Numbered from the stretch's first letter, positions 1 through 8,369 are shown. The stretch: DNA of 64,000 nt from Pelagerythrobacter rhizovicinus (GCF_004135625.1 NZ_SDPV01000001.1:62001-126000), one strand, 5' to 3'. The notes: generated by a model from the letters alone, not told the origin. Made by a program: numbers and translations.

Positions 1-408
1 CTCAAGGGGGACAAAGACCCTTACGCGCCGCCCGCGCCCAAGGGCTCGACCGGCGGAGCCGACGTCGTCTACGGCGAGGGCGGTACCAAGTACCGGACCG
101 CCTATTTCAGCTTCGCCGAGGACTTCACCTCGAACCTCAGGAACAGCGACGGCCTCATCCAGGTGAGCCTCGCCGCCTCGACCCGCCGCGACGGGCGCGT
201 GCTGATGTGGCTGGACGAGCACCAGCTCGCGATCCGCTCGCGCATCCTCGTCGAACTTGCCGATACGCCGGAGGAAGAGGTGATAACCAGCGCGGGGAAG
301 ACGAAGCTGCAGAAGCGCCTGACCGATGCGGTCAATGCCGTGCTGACCGAGCAGGAAGGCTTCGGCGGGGTCGACAACGTCTACTTCCGGACCTTCATCG
401 TCCAATGA
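1..408 (+). CDS. fliL: Flagellar basal body-associated protein FliL (5' partial)
   Basis: The frame is open from the first base of the window, so the start and the N-terminal membrane anchor lie upstream; 135 residues are visible. FliL is a single-pass inner-membrane protein around the stator-rotor interface. The visible part is the periplasmic domain, with a typical end in which a long helix (LQKRLTDAVNAVL) is followed by a strand reading VDNVYFRTFIVQ, matching the FliL C-terminus. The stop overlaps the fliM start (ATGA), placing it as an upstream member of the fliL-to-flhB operon. Identity rests on this C-terminal pattern and on gene order. Confidence 0.88.
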   Translation, partial: LKGDKDPYAPPAPKGSTGGADVVYGEGGTKYRTAYFSFAEDFTSNLRNSDGLIQVSLAASTRRDGRVLMWLDEHQLAIRSRILVELADTPEEEVITSAGKTKLQKRLTDAVNAVLTEQEGFGGVDNVYFRTFIVQ

Positions 409-1319
409 CGCGCCGCGCTTCACCGAAGGCGGGGCGCCGTCCGGCGAGCCATGCCGGCGTGCTGCTGCGCGGGCGTGAGGCGCCGGTCGAGCTCGGCCCC
501 GAGTTCGAGCGGTTCGCCGCCCGCCTGTGCGGCGCCGTGCGTGCCAGCGTCGCCGCTGTCGCCAACGATGCCGACGCACGCGTCGCCTCGCTCGGCACGC
601 AGGCGCTCGCGGGGGCGGAGCTGACCGGCCATTGCGCGCCGCTGATCGCCCCGAGCCGGCACCGCTTCGGTGTGGCCGGGCACGCGCTGTTCCTCGCGCT
701 CGACGGGCGTGCGATCCTCGAACAGCTCGACCGCACCTTCGGCGGCACGGGCGAGATCGGCGAGCGCTTGCCGGCCGAGCTGCCGCACACCGCGCGCCTG
801 CTGTCGCAGCGGTTCGAACGGCAGGTCCTCGCGGCCATGGCCGGCGAACTCGGCGGTCTCGAATTCCGCACCGACGACGCTTCACCGGCCGAGCTGCGCG
901 CGCCGTTCGCGCCCGATGCGGAGCTGACTGCGCTGACGCTCGAAGTCACGACCGGCGGGCGCACCTGGCACATCGTGCTCGCGCTCGAGACCGCGGCGCT
1001 GTCCTCGCTCCTGCCCAAGCGTGCCTCGGCGCCCCGCGCGCCGGTCTCGCGCCGCAAGCCGGGCATCGACGAGGCGCCGTTTGCCGACCTGCCGCTCGCC
1101 ACCAGCGCACGCCTGGTCGACATGGAAATGCCGCTCCACCGCCTCGCTGCAATCCAGCCGGGCACCGTTCTTCCGATCATGGTCGCGCGCAACGTGCCGC
1201 TGCAGGTGGGCGAGATCGTCATCGCCCGCGGCACCGTGGGCGAAGTCGACGACCAGGTCGCGCTCCAGATCACCCAGACATTCACCGGCCAGACAACCCC
1301 CGGAAAGGAAATCCGATGA
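405..1319 (+). CDS. fliM: Flagellar motor switch protein FliM, divergent
   Basis: 304 residues, slightly short for FliM. FliM forms the middle of the cytoplasmic C-ring and in chemotactic bacteria binds CheY-P through an N-terminal peptide of the type LSQxEIDALL. That peptide is absent here: the protein starts MTRRASPKAGRR, and the reading frame further upstream, which overlaps fliL, does not contain it either. The FliM-type GGxG motif is present as TFGGTGE near residues 111-117, and a SpoA-like C-terminal domain begins near residue 238 (VDMEMPLHRL). The start overlaps the fliL stop and the stop overlaps the fliN start. A type III secretion SctQ role is unlikely given the flagellar gene order. 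Confidence 0.82.
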   Translation: MTRRASPKAGRRPASHAGVLLRGREAPVELGPEFERFAARLCGAVRASVAAVANDADARVASLGTQALAGAELTGHCAPLIAPSRHRFGVAGHALFLALDGRAILEQLDRTFGGTGEIGERLPAELPHTARLLSQRFERQVLAAMAGELGGLEFRTDDASPAELRAPFAPDAELTALTLEVTTGGRTWHIVLALETAALSSLLPKRASAPRAPVSRRKPGIDEAPFADLPLATSARLVDMEMPLHRLAAIQPGTVLPIMVARNVPLQVGEIVIARGTVGEVDDQVALQITQTFTGQTTPGKEIR

Positions 1320-1666
1320 CCGATGCAACCGCTGGCTTCGGCCTGATTCAGGACATCGACGTCCGCCTCACGGTCGAGCTCGGCCGCGCGCAGATGAACC
1401 TGCGCGAAGTGCTCGACCTGGCGGAGGAAAGCGTCGTCATGCTCGACCGCCTGACCGACGAGCCGCTCGACGTGCTGGTCAACGGCAAGCTGATCGCCAA
1501 GGGCGAAGTCGTCGCCGAGGGCAACCGCTTCGGCCTGCGCATCCTCGAACTGGTCGGCGCCAACCAGCCCGCCGCCGCGCCCCGCGAACGCCGCGCGCCG
1601 CCGATCGAGGTAACGACCAAGGCCGGCGCCAAGCAGGCGCCCAAGCAGGCGGAAGGCGCCGCCTGA
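1316..1666 (+). CDS. fliN: Flagellar motor switch protein FliN
   Basis: 116 residues, mostly one SpoA domain (residues about 12-85) with the typical motif IDVRLTVELGRAQMNLREVL followed by LDVLVNGKLIAKGEVV, characteristic of FliN. It forms the lower C-ring with FliM and docks the export ATPase complex. A basic, Ala/Lys-rich tail of about 30 residues follows the domain and is likely disordered. ATGA overlaps with fliM upstream and fliO downstream suggest translational coupling. Confidence 0.93.
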   Translation: MTDATAGFGLIQDIDVRLTVELGRAQMNLREVLDLAEESVVMLDRLTDEPLDVLVNGKLIAKGEVVAEGNRFGLRILELVGANQPAAAPRERRAPPIEVTTKAGAKQAPKQAEGAA

Positions 1667-1944
1667 TGTTCTGGTACGTCGTCAAGCTGCTGGTCCTGCT
1701 GCCGCTGATCGGCCTGATGATCTGGGGCACGCTGAAGCTCGCCCAGCGCATGCAGGGCAAGTTCGGCGCTCCGCAAGGCGGGACCAAGGCGGTGCGGATC
1801 GTCGAGACGACCATGCTTTCGCCGACCATGCGCCTCGCCGTGATCGAGTTCCATGGGCGCGAGATTCTCGTCTCCACCTCGCGTGGGGGCCTGACGCGTC
1901 TGGCCGAAGCGCCGGCTCGGCCCGCGACGGAGGACGCGGCGTGA
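1666..1944 (+). CDS. fliO: Flagellar biosynthesis protein FliO
   Basis: 92 residues with one N-terminal transmembrane segment (about residues 3-23) and a small cytoplasmic domain containing IVETTMLSPTMRLAVIEFHG, the pattern of FliO, an assembly factor for the FliP export-gate pore. FliO is poorly conserved, so the call depends on size, topology and its position between fliN and fliP. The ATG overlaps the fliN stop and the TGA overlaps the GTG start of fliP. Confidence 0.85.
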   Translation: MFWYVVKLLVLLPLIGLMIWGTLKLAQRMQGKFGAPQGGTKAVRIVETTMLSPTMRLAVIEFHGREILVSTSRGGLTRLAEAPARPATEDAA

Positions 1945-2696
1945 AGCGGCTGACCGCGATCCTGAGCGCACTTGCCGCGCTCGCCATTCCCGCGGCCGCC
2001 AAGGCGCAGGCCGCCGTGCCCGGCGCGCTCGACCGTGCGTTCGGCGAGCTGGGCGGCGCGGGCGGAGAGCCGCTGAGCATGTCGCTCCAGTTGCTCCTCG
2101 TCATGGGGCTGCTGACGATCCTGCCGGCGCTGATCCTGATGATGACCAGCTTCACGCGGATCATCGTCGTGCTCGCGATCCTGCGCCAGGCGCTCGGCCT
2201 GCAGCAGTCGCCGCCCAACCAGGTGCTGATCGGCCTGTCGCTGTTCCTTTCGCTGTTCGTCATGGCGCCCACGCTGGAGCGGGTGAACGACGCCGCGATC
2301 GCGCCTTACGCGGCCGGGCAGATGAATGCCGAAGAGGCGATCGAAGTCGCCGGCGACCAGTTCCACGCCTTCATGATCCGCCAGACGCGCGAGCGCGACC
2401 TGCAGATGTTCGCCGATATCGCCAATGCGCCGAAGTTCGCCAGCACGGCCGAGGTGCCGTTCTCGATCCTGCTGCCGGCCTTCGTCACCAGCGAGCTCAA
2501 GACCGCGTTCCAGATCGGCTTCATGCTGTTCCTGCCGTTCCTGGTGATCGACCTCGTCGTCTCCAGCGTGCTGATGAGCCTCGGCATGATGATGATGAGC
2601 CCGATGCTGGTCTCGCTGCCCTTCAAGCTGCTGCTGTTCGTCCTCGTCGACGGATGGGCGCTGCTGATGGGCTCGCTCGCGTCGAGTTTTGCATAG
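1941..2696 (+). CDS. fliP: Flagellar export gate protein FliP
   Basis: 251 residues, the normal FliP length. It has a cleavable signal peptide (residues 1-22, ending AKAQA) and then the highly conserved FliP core: ILMMTSFTRIIVVLAILRQA, LGLQQSPPNQVLIGL and a C-terminal SLPFKLLLFVLVDGW. FliP forms most of the export gate with FliQ and FliR. Translation starts at a GTG overlapping the fliO stop; the TAG stop overlaps the GTG of fliQ. Confidence 0.97.
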   Translation: MKRLTAILSALAALAIPAAAKAQAAVPGALDRAFGELGGAGGEPLSMSLQLLLVMGLLTILPALILMMTSFTRIIVVLAILRQALGLQQSPPNQVLIGLSLFLSLFVMAPTLERVNDAAIAPYAAGQMNAEEAIEVAGDQFHAFMIRQTRERDLQMFADIANAPKFASTAEVPFSILLPAFVTSELKTAFQIGFMLFLPFLVIDLVVSSVLMSLGMMMMSPMLVSLPFKLLLFVLVDGWALLMGSLASSFA

Positions 2697-2968
2697 TGGA
2701 CGAGCTTCCTATCCTCCTCGCACTGGCGGACCGCATGCTGTGGATCACCGCGCTGGTGGCCGCGCCGGTGCTGCTCGCCAGCCTCGCGATCGGCCTCGTC
2801 GTCGGGCTGATCCAGGCGGCCACCTCGGTCAACGAGCAGACGCTGACCTTCGTGCCCAAACTCGCCGCGGTGGCGCTCGTGCTGGTCCTCTTCGGCGCCT
2901 CGATGATGGCGCTGCTGGGCGACTTCACGCAGGAAATCTTCATGGAAATCGCCAGGATCGGGAAGTGA
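2696..2968 (+). CDS. fliQ: Flagellar export gate protein FliQ
   Basis: 90 residues with two transmembrane helices and the FliQ signature GLVVGLIQAATSVNEQTLTF. The GTG at 2696 is chosen because it gives the family length and overlaps the fliP stop; a start further upstream would overlap fliP. FliQ subunits surround the FliP5-FliR1 gate in the export apparatus. The stop overlaps the GTG of fliR. Confidence 0.95.
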   Translation: MDELPILLALADRMLWITALVAAPVLLASLAIGLVVGLIQAATSVNEQTLTFVPKLAAVALVLVLFGASMMALLGDFTQEIFMEIARIGK

Positions 2969-3750
2969 TCGCACTCGATCTCGGCCTCGGCGCGATCGAG
3001 CAGGACTTCTGGCGCGTCGTGTTCCTGATGACGCGCATCGGCGCCGCCCTGCTCGCCGCCCCGATCTTCGGCGCCGCCTCGGTCCCGATGACGGTGCGGG
3101 TGTGCGTGACCGGGGCGCTGGCGATCTTCGTCGCCGTCTGGCTGCCCGCCGTGACTCCGCCCGAGGCGCTGTTCTCCGCCGCCGGGCTGCTGGCGGTCGC
3201 GGGCGAGGTCGCGGTCGGGCTCACGCTCGGCTTCGTGCTCCAGATCGCCTTCGCCGCGCCCGTCATCGCCGCCGAAGTGATCGGCGGGGCGATGGGCATG
3301 AGCATGGCCATGGCGGCCGATCCGAACGGCGGCGGGCAGACGACCGCGTTCGGACAGTATTTCACCATCGTGCTGATCCTGATCTTCCTCGCGCTCGGCG
3401 CGCATCTGCACTGGATCGCGCTGCTGGTCGAAAGCTACCGCGCCTTTCCCCCGGGCCAGACCTGGCTGGGCGGTGACGGTTTCGCGCAGGTCGCGAGCTT
3501 CGCCGGGGCGATGTTCGAGACCGCAGTGCGCATCGCGCTGCCGGTCACGCTGGTGCTGCTGCTGGTGCAGATGCTGACCGGCGTGCTCAGCCGCTCGGCG
3601 CCTTCGCTCAACCTCTTCGCGCTCGGCCTGCCGGCAGGCGTGCTGGCCGGGATCGCTGCACTGATTATCGCCGCGCCGATGATCTACGAGCAGTTCGGCG
3701 ACATTGCCGAAATGGCGCTCGGCCAGACCGAGCGGGTGCTGGTGCAATGA
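2965..3750 (+). CDS. fliR: Flagellar export gate protein FliR
   Basis: 261 residues, GTG start overlapping the fliQ stop. A polytopic membrane protein with the FliR pattern: FLMTRIGAALLAAPIFG in the first helix, a central GGAMGMSMAMAADPNGGGQT segment and a C-terminal hydrophobic region. FliR contributes one subunit to the FliP5Q4R1 export gate. The stop overlaps the flhB start. Confidence 0.94.
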   Translation: MIALDLGLGAIEQDFWRVVFLMTRIGAALLAAPIFGAASVPMTVRVCVTGALAIFVAVWLPAVTPPEALFSAAGLLAVAGEVAVGLTLGFVLQIAFAAPVIAAEVIGGAMGMSMAMAADPNGGGQTTAFGQYFTIVLILIFLALGAHLHWIALLVESYRAFPPGQTWLGGDGFAQVASFAGAMFETAVRIALPVTLVLLLVQMLTGVLSRSAPSLNLFALGLPAGVLAGIAALIIAAPMIYEQFGDIAEMALGQTERVLVQ

Positions 3751-4877
3751 GCGAGACCGCCGGCGAAAAGACCTTCGCGCCGACCGAGAAGCGCAAGCGC
3801 GACGCGGCGCGTAAGGGCGACGTCCTGCGCTCGCGCGAAGCGACCACCGCCGCGGGGATCCTGTTCGGCGCCGCATGGCTCATCTTCGCCGGGCCCTGGC
3901 TGCTCGACGAGATGAGCCAGATCGTGCGGGAAAGCCTGGTGTTCGACCGCCGCGACATGACCGATTTCCAGCCCGGCCGGATGATGACGGCGAGCCTGTT
4001 CGTCGCCCTCCCGCCGATCCTCACGATCGCGGTGCCGATGATCGCGCTGGCGCTGATTACCCAGCTCGGCTTCGGCGGGGAAGGGCGCTGGGTGAACGAG
4101 AACCTCGCGTTCAAGGGCTCGCGCATCAATCCGCTGTCCGGCCTCAAGCGCATGTTCGGCCCGACCGGCTGGATCGAGATGGGCAAGGGCATCCTCAAGG
4201 TCGCGCTGCTGGGCGCGATCGCCTGGGCCTGGGGGCGGAGCTGGCTTGAGACGATCATGGGCCTCGGCAGCGGCAACCTGTCGCAGCAGCTCAGCGCCGC
4301 CTGGGGCGCGGTGACCTCGCTCCTGATCGCGCTGGCCGGCGGGCTGATCGTGATCGCGCTGATCGACGCGCCGGTCCAGTGGCTGCGCCGCAACCAGCGG
4401 CTCAAGATGAGCCATCAGGAAATGCGCGATGAGCACAAGCAGGCCGAAGGCTCGCCCGAGGCGCGCGCGCACCGCCGCCAGCGCCAGCGCGAGATCGCGG
4501 CCGGCGGCGTGGCGCATTCCATGCGCGAGGCGCAGTTCGTGCTCACCAACCCGACGCACTTCGCGGTCGCGATGGTCTATGATCCCGACAAGGCCGCCGC
4601 GCCGATCGTGCTCGCCAAGGGGCGCGGCGACAAGGCGGTGGCGATGAAGGAGCTGGCGCGCGAATACGGCGTGCCGCTGCTGGAATACCCGCAGCTCGCC
4701 CGCTCGGTCTATTACACCACGCGCGAGAACCAGACGATCCGCGAGGAGCTCTATGCCGCGGTCGCCTCGGTGCTGGCCTTCGTGTTCTCGCTCAAGCGCG
4801 GCGAGGCGCGGCCCGCGCCGGCGGTCGAAGTGCCGGTGGAGCTATGCTTCGATGCCGATGGCCGGCTTGCCCGCTAG
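3747..4877 (+). CDS. flhB: Flagellar export substrate-specificity switch FlhB
   Basis: 376 residues. The N-terminus (EKTFAPTEKRKRDAARKGDV) is the FlhB signature, followed by four membrane helices and a cytoplasmic domain. The autocleavage motif NPTH is intact at residues 268-271 within VLTNPTHFAVAMVYDP, so the switch from rod/hook to filament substrates should be functional. It is the last gene of the tightly overlapping fliL-flhB run; a dispersed inverted-repeat element follows before fliD. Confidence 0.97.
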   Translation: MSETAGEKTFAPTEKRKRDAARKGDVLRSREATTAAGILFGAAWLIFAGPWLLDEMSQIVRESLVFDRRDMTDFQPGRMMTASLFVALPPILTIAVPMIALALITQLGFGGEGRWVNENLAFKGSRINPLSGLKRMFGPTGWIEMGKGILKVALLGAIAWAWGRSWLETIMGLGSGNLSQQLSAAWGAVTSLLIALAGGLIVIALIDAPVQWLRRNQRLKMSHQEMRDEHKQAEGSPEARAHRRQRQREIAAGGVAHSMREAQFVLTNPTHFAVAMVYDPDKAAAPIVLAKGRGDKAVAMKELAREYGVPLLEYPQLARSVYYTTRENQTIREELYAAVASVLAFVFSLKRGEARPAPAVEVPVELCFDADGRLAR

Positions 4878-4914
4878 CCAGAGTCGAGAGGGGCGGCGCG
4901 CGGTCTCTTCCAAG

Positions 4915-5068
4915 TTTTTGGTTCACGCGGAGACGCGGAGACGCGGAGGGGGGTGCCAGCGGCGCAGCCGCACTCAGACCGCTACCGTGCTTTCATGCGG
5001 ACCCTTTGCATTGTGAAGAATGCCTGCGGCACCGGGCGCTTCCCCTCCGCGTCTCCGCGTGAATCAAA
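4915..5068. repeat. Dispersed inverted-repeat element, family A, copy 1
   Basis: The left end reads TTCACGCGGAGACGCGGAG and the right end its near-perfect reverse complement CTCCGCGTCTCCGCGTGAA, with about 100 bp between. The left arm carries an extra GACGCGGA unit. The element fills most of the gap between flhB and fliD. Related copies lie at 18888-18985 and from 63836 to the end of the window. It is non-coding, and the paired arms would form a long hairpin if transcribed. Confidence 0.8.
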
Positions 5069-5157
5069 ATCATCTAAATTTCCCTCTCCTCAAAGGGGAG
5101 ATGGCTAACATCGACGCCGCCTCTTAAGCATCGTGCGCCGGAGCCGTTCTCAGCGGC

Positions 5158-6579
5158 ATGAGCGAAATGTCGTCCATCATCGCCGGTCTCGGAGCAGGTA
5201 GCGGGATCGATATGGTCAAGCTGGCGAGCGATCTCGCCGACGCGCAGTTCGCGCTGCGCAACGACCGGCTGGCTGCGAAGACGGAGAAGCTCGAACAGCA
5301 GATTTCCGCAGCATCCTCGCTCAAGAACACGCTGTCGGCGCTGGCCGGCGCGCTCGGCGATCGCGTGCGCGCGGGCGATCTCGCGGTCAAGCCGCAGATC
5401 GGCAACCCGGCCGTCGCCACGGCGTCGAGCCCTTCGGGCACGACCGGATCCGGCTCCTATAGCCTCGAGGTGCTCGCGCTCGCCCGCGGGCAAACGCTGG
5501 CGAGCCCCGCCGTGGCGGATCCGGCCGCGGTCGTCGGTGCCGGGTCGCTGACCTTCCGCTTCGGCACGACCGACGGCACGGGTTTCACGGCCGATGCGGA
5601 GCAGGCGGCCGTCACCGTCGACATCGCCAGCGGCTCGACGCTCACCGACATCGCCAACGCGATCAACGCCAAGAAGGCCGGCATCAGCGCCTATGTCGCG
5701 CAGACGGCGCAGGGGGCCCAACTGGTGCTCAAAGGGCCCGAAGGGGCGCAGAGCGGGTTCATCGTCGAGGCGACCGAAACCGCGGGCGAAGAAGGGCTGG
5801 GGGCACTGGCGTGGGATCCCACCGCCGGTGGCGATCCGGCCCGCCTGCTGGCGGCATCGGCCGATGCCGAATTCAAGCTCGACGGTCTCGCGATGACCAG
5901 CGCGACCAATGACGTCGGTACGGTGGCGCCCGGGCTCGAACTCGAGCTGACCGGCACCAACGCCGGCATGCCGACGACGATCGGCTTCCCCAGCCCGGTC
6001 GGCACGATCGCCACGGCGATGCAGGACATCGTCGGCGCTCTGAACGAAGTGGTGAGCGAGCTCTACACCGCGACCGATCCGATGAGCGGCGATCTGGCGC
6101 GCGACCCTGGCGCTCGCGCGCTCAAACGCACCCTTTCGGAGCTGTCCGGCACGGTGATCATGCCGAATGCGCCCGAGGGCGCGCCGCGCACGCTGGCCGA
6201 TCTCGGCCTCGTGATCCAGCGCGACGGCACCTTCCGCCTCGACACCCAGCGTCTCGACGCGACGCTCGAGCGCGATCCGGGCGGTGTCGCCGCGATGTTC
6301 ACCACCGGACTTTACGGCGTCTACGCGACGGTCGACCGGATCTCCCGCCAGGCGTCGCGCACCGGCGATCCCGGCTCGCTCGCCGGATCGATCGCGCGTT
6401 ACCAGTCGCAATCGACCGACCTGTCGGACGAGGCCGCGAAGCTGGCCGACCAGCAGGAAGCGCTGCGCGCGAACATGGTCGCGCGGTTCGCCAAGGCGGA
6501 TTCGCGCATCGCCGCGTCGCAGTCGACGCTGTCGTTCCTCCAGTCGCAGATCGACGCCTGGAACGCGAGTAAGGACTAG
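5158..6579 (+). CDS. fliD: Flagellar filament cap protein FliD (HAP2)
   Basis: 473 residues. The N-terminus (IIAGLGAGSGIDMVKLASDL) is the FliD D0 signature and is followed by a predicted coiled-coil stretch; a matching helical segment (SDEAAKLADQQEALRANM) closes the C-terminus. FliD forms the cap at the filament tip under which flagellin subunits fold. The central region is variable and threonine/alanine-rich, as in exposed D2/D3 domains. fliS follows 10 bp downstream. The first of two close ATGs is used; MSS three codons later is the alternative. Confidence 0.93.
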   Translation: MSEMSSIIAGLGAGSGIDMVKLASDLADAQFALRNDRLAAKTEKLEQQISAASSLKNTLSALAGALGDRVRAGDLAVKPQIGNPAVATASSPSGTTGSGSYSLEVLALARGQTLASPAVADPAAVVGAGSLTFRFGTTDGTGFTADAEQAAVTVDIASGSTLTDIANAINAKKAGISAYVAQTAQGAQLVLKGPEGAQSGFIVEATETAGEEGLGALAWDPTAGGDPARLLAASADAEFKLDGLAMTSATNDVGTVAPGLELELTGTNAGMPTTIGFPSPVGTIATAMQDIVGALNEVVSELYTATDPMSGDLARDPGARALKRTLSELSGTVIMPNAPEGAPRTLADLGLVIQRDGTFRLDTQRLDATLERDPGGVAAMFTTGLYGVYATVDRISRQASRTGDPGSLAGSIARYQSQSTDLSDEAAKLADQQEALRANMVARFAKADSRIAASQSTLSFLQSQIDAWNASKD

Positions 6580-6589
6580 GGTTCCAACA

Positions 6590-6982
6590 ATGCTGGCGCT
6601 GACCGATCCGCACGAGGCCTATCGCCGCAGCTCGCTCGACGCGCGGGTGCAGGGCGGCGATTCCGCCGCGCTGGTGCAGCTCTGCCTCGAGCAGGCGATC
6701 GCGAGCCTCGGCTCCGCGCTGTTCGCGCAGGAACGCGGCGATCCCATGCTGCGGAGCAAGGCGCTGACCCGCGCGCTGACCGCGATCACCGCGCTGGAAA
6801 TGGGCGTGGACCGCGAGGCCCCGCTGGCCGAGGCGCTGCTGCAGGTCTACGGCGCCGCGCGCCACGCCGTGCTGGGCAGCGCGACAGATTTCAACGGCGA
6901 TCTGCTCGCCGCCGTGCGGCAGGATTTCCTCGAGATCGAGACGGCGCTGCGCGGTGCCGAACGCTCGCCCGCAACGGGGTAA
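6590..6982 (+). CDS. fliS: Flagellin export chaperone FliS
   Basis: 130 residues, all-helical. The N-terminal pattern AYRRSSLDARVQGGD, followed by ALVQLCLEQAI, matches the FliS family, which binds the flagellin C-terminus and prevents premature polymerisation in the cytoplasm. The start lies 10 bp after the fliD stop, a standard fliD-fliS pair. No flagellin gene is in the window. Confidence 0.88.
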   Translation: MLALTDPHEAYRRSSLDARVQGGDSAALVQLCLEQAIASLGSALFAQERGDPMLRSKALTRALTAITALEMGVDREAPLAEALLQVYGAARHAVLGSATDFNGDLLAAVRQDFLEIETALRGAERSPATG

Positions 6983-7149
6983 TCGATCCGCGCTTTACAA
7001 TCTTTAACGTTTGCAGAACCCTTCGCGTTAAGTTAACGCCGCGCCGCTGACCGGGGGGTTCGATTGACGTTGGGGGCGCACAATTCCCGCACTGGCCTCG
7101 CACCGACCAACCGCTGCTCGCCGAATGTGAGGTCGAGCGGCCAGGACGG

Positions 7150-7788
7150 ATGCCGGCCATGGAGGTGACCGGGGGCGCCGGGCCCGTGCACGTGATCGAC
7201 TTCGATTCGCGCCGCCGCGCGGAGATCTCGCGCGACCTGATGGAGCGGCGAATTCATGCCGAAATCTACGAGAATATCGACGAGTTCCTGCGTATTCTGC
7301 CGCCGCACGGGGCCGTGCTGATGGTCGAGCGCATCGACGGCGACGTACTTTCCGAGTTCCTGGCCGGCCTGCGCGGAAGGGGCAGGTACTACCCCGTTTC
7401 GGTCTATTGCGAGGCGCCGCAGCCGGAGCAGGTCGTCCACGCGATGCGCGAAGGGGCGCTCGACTACCTGCGCTGGCCGTTCGAGCCCGAGCTGCTCGAC
7501 GATACGCTGCGGAGGTTAGGCGAGGAAGGTGACCGCAGGCGCAAGATCGAGCTGGCGCGGGCCCAGGCGAAAGCCTCGGTTGAACAGCTCACCGGGCGCG
7601 AGCACGACGTGCTCGTCTCGATGCTGAAGGGCAACTCGAACAAGCAGATCGCGAGCGAGCTCGATCTCAGCCCGCGGACGGTGGAGATCTACCGCAAGAA
7701 CGTGATGCGCAAGCTCGATGCCAAGTCCACATCCGAAGCGGTGCGGATCGGGATCTACGCCGACCTGTGGGAACTGCCGGTCGCCTGA
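7150..7788 (+). CDS. LuxR/FixJ-type regulator with degenerate receiver domain
   Basis: 212 residues: an N-terminal receiver-like domain (about 12-125) and a C-terminal LuxR helix-turn-helix (about 147-205, LTGREHDVLVSMLKGNSNKQ then LSPRTVEIYRKNVMRKL). Aligned by eye to FixJ, the phospho-accepting Asp is replaced by Val59 (LMVERIDG in place of LLDVRMPG) and the conserved Lys by Trp109 (YLRWPF in place of EKPF), while acidic Asp17 and Asp19 remain. It probably binds DNA without classical phosphorylation. Its position 167 bp downstream of fliS suggests flagellar control, but this is inference. Confidence 0.85.
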   Translation: MPAMEVTGGAGPVHVIDFDSRRRAEISRDLMERRIHAEIYENIDEFLRILPPHGAVLMVERIDGDVLSEFLAGLRGRGRYYPVSVYCEAPQPEQVVHAMREGALDYLRWPFEPELLDDTLRRLGEEGDRRRKIELARAQAKASVEQLTGREHDVLVSMLKGNSNKQIASELDLSPRTVEIYRKNVMRKLDAKSTSEAVRIGIYADLWELPVA

Positions 7789-8186
7789 CCCACGCCCAGC
7801 ATGAAGGTGATCCAGGCGCGCACCAGCGCGGCCGGCAGCGTATCCGACGTGACCAGCGTTTCCCCGGTGTCGCCGTTGAGCCAGATGCGCACCGTGGCGG
7901 GGCTGGCCGCCCCTGCACACGATACGACTTCGTAGCGGAGCGCGGTTCCGATCAGCGCGATTGCCGCCGCCTCGAACGCCTGCCGCTGGAGAAGTTCGTC
8001 GAACGCCGTCTCGTCCAGCGTGCAGGCGGCAAGCGCACGGAACGGCGGCGGTGCGAGGGCGGCGAGACTGTACGCCAGCCGCAGGACGTTCTCGAGCGGC
8101 GCCTCCGCCATCGTCCAGGCGCCCAGCCGGGTGAGGCTTTCGAACCAGCTCAACGCATCGAGGCAGGCAGTGTCGCGCGGCTCCAT
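7755..8186 (-). CDS. Conserved hypothetical protein
   Basis: 143 residues, no family recognised. The sequence is mainly helical in its first half (MEPRDTACLDALSWFESLTR) and has a strand-rich second half. It runs convergently to the LuxR-type regulator and overlaps its 3' end by 34 bp. The AUG at 8186 is the only convenient start. Codon use resembles the neighbours, so I regard it as a real gene of unknown role. Confidence 0.5.
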   Translation of the reverse strand: MEPRDTACLDALSWFESLTRLGAWTMAEAPLENVLRLAYSLAALAPPPFRALAACTLDETAFDELLQRQAFEAAAIALIGTALRYEVVSCAGAASPATVRIWLNGDTGETLVTSDTLPAALVRAWITFMLGVGQATGSSHRSA

Positions 8187-8351
8187 AGGGCGCCCCCTCT
8201 CGCTTCTGTCGCGAAATATACACCTGTTAGCGCCGAACCGGAAATATTGCGCGGCGGGCGGAGGTCCCGCGCGGGCGTGAGGGGGGGTCTGCCCCGCGCC
8301 AGAATCGCTGTTCTCGGCGCGGAGTTACGTTTCGGGCGCGCGATGCGAATG

Positions 8352-8369
8352 GTGTCATCCGGATGTCAC
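8352..8369 (+). promoter_or_regulatory. Putative Pho box (PhoB site)
   Basis: Two direct half-sites, TGTCAT (8353-8358) and TGTCAC (8364-8369), are spaced exactly 11 bp apart, as in the PhoB consensus CTGTCATAAATCTGTCAC. The site lies 47 bp upstream of the PhoX-family gene, a suitable place for activation; GCTATC just downstream could serve as a -10. This supports phosphate-starvation control of the next gene. Confidence 0.6.

Noticed and set aside
405-1319. Type III secretion SctQ instead of FliM
   Set aside because: The neighbours fliL, fliN, fliO-R, flhB, fliD and fliS are flagellar and overlapping.
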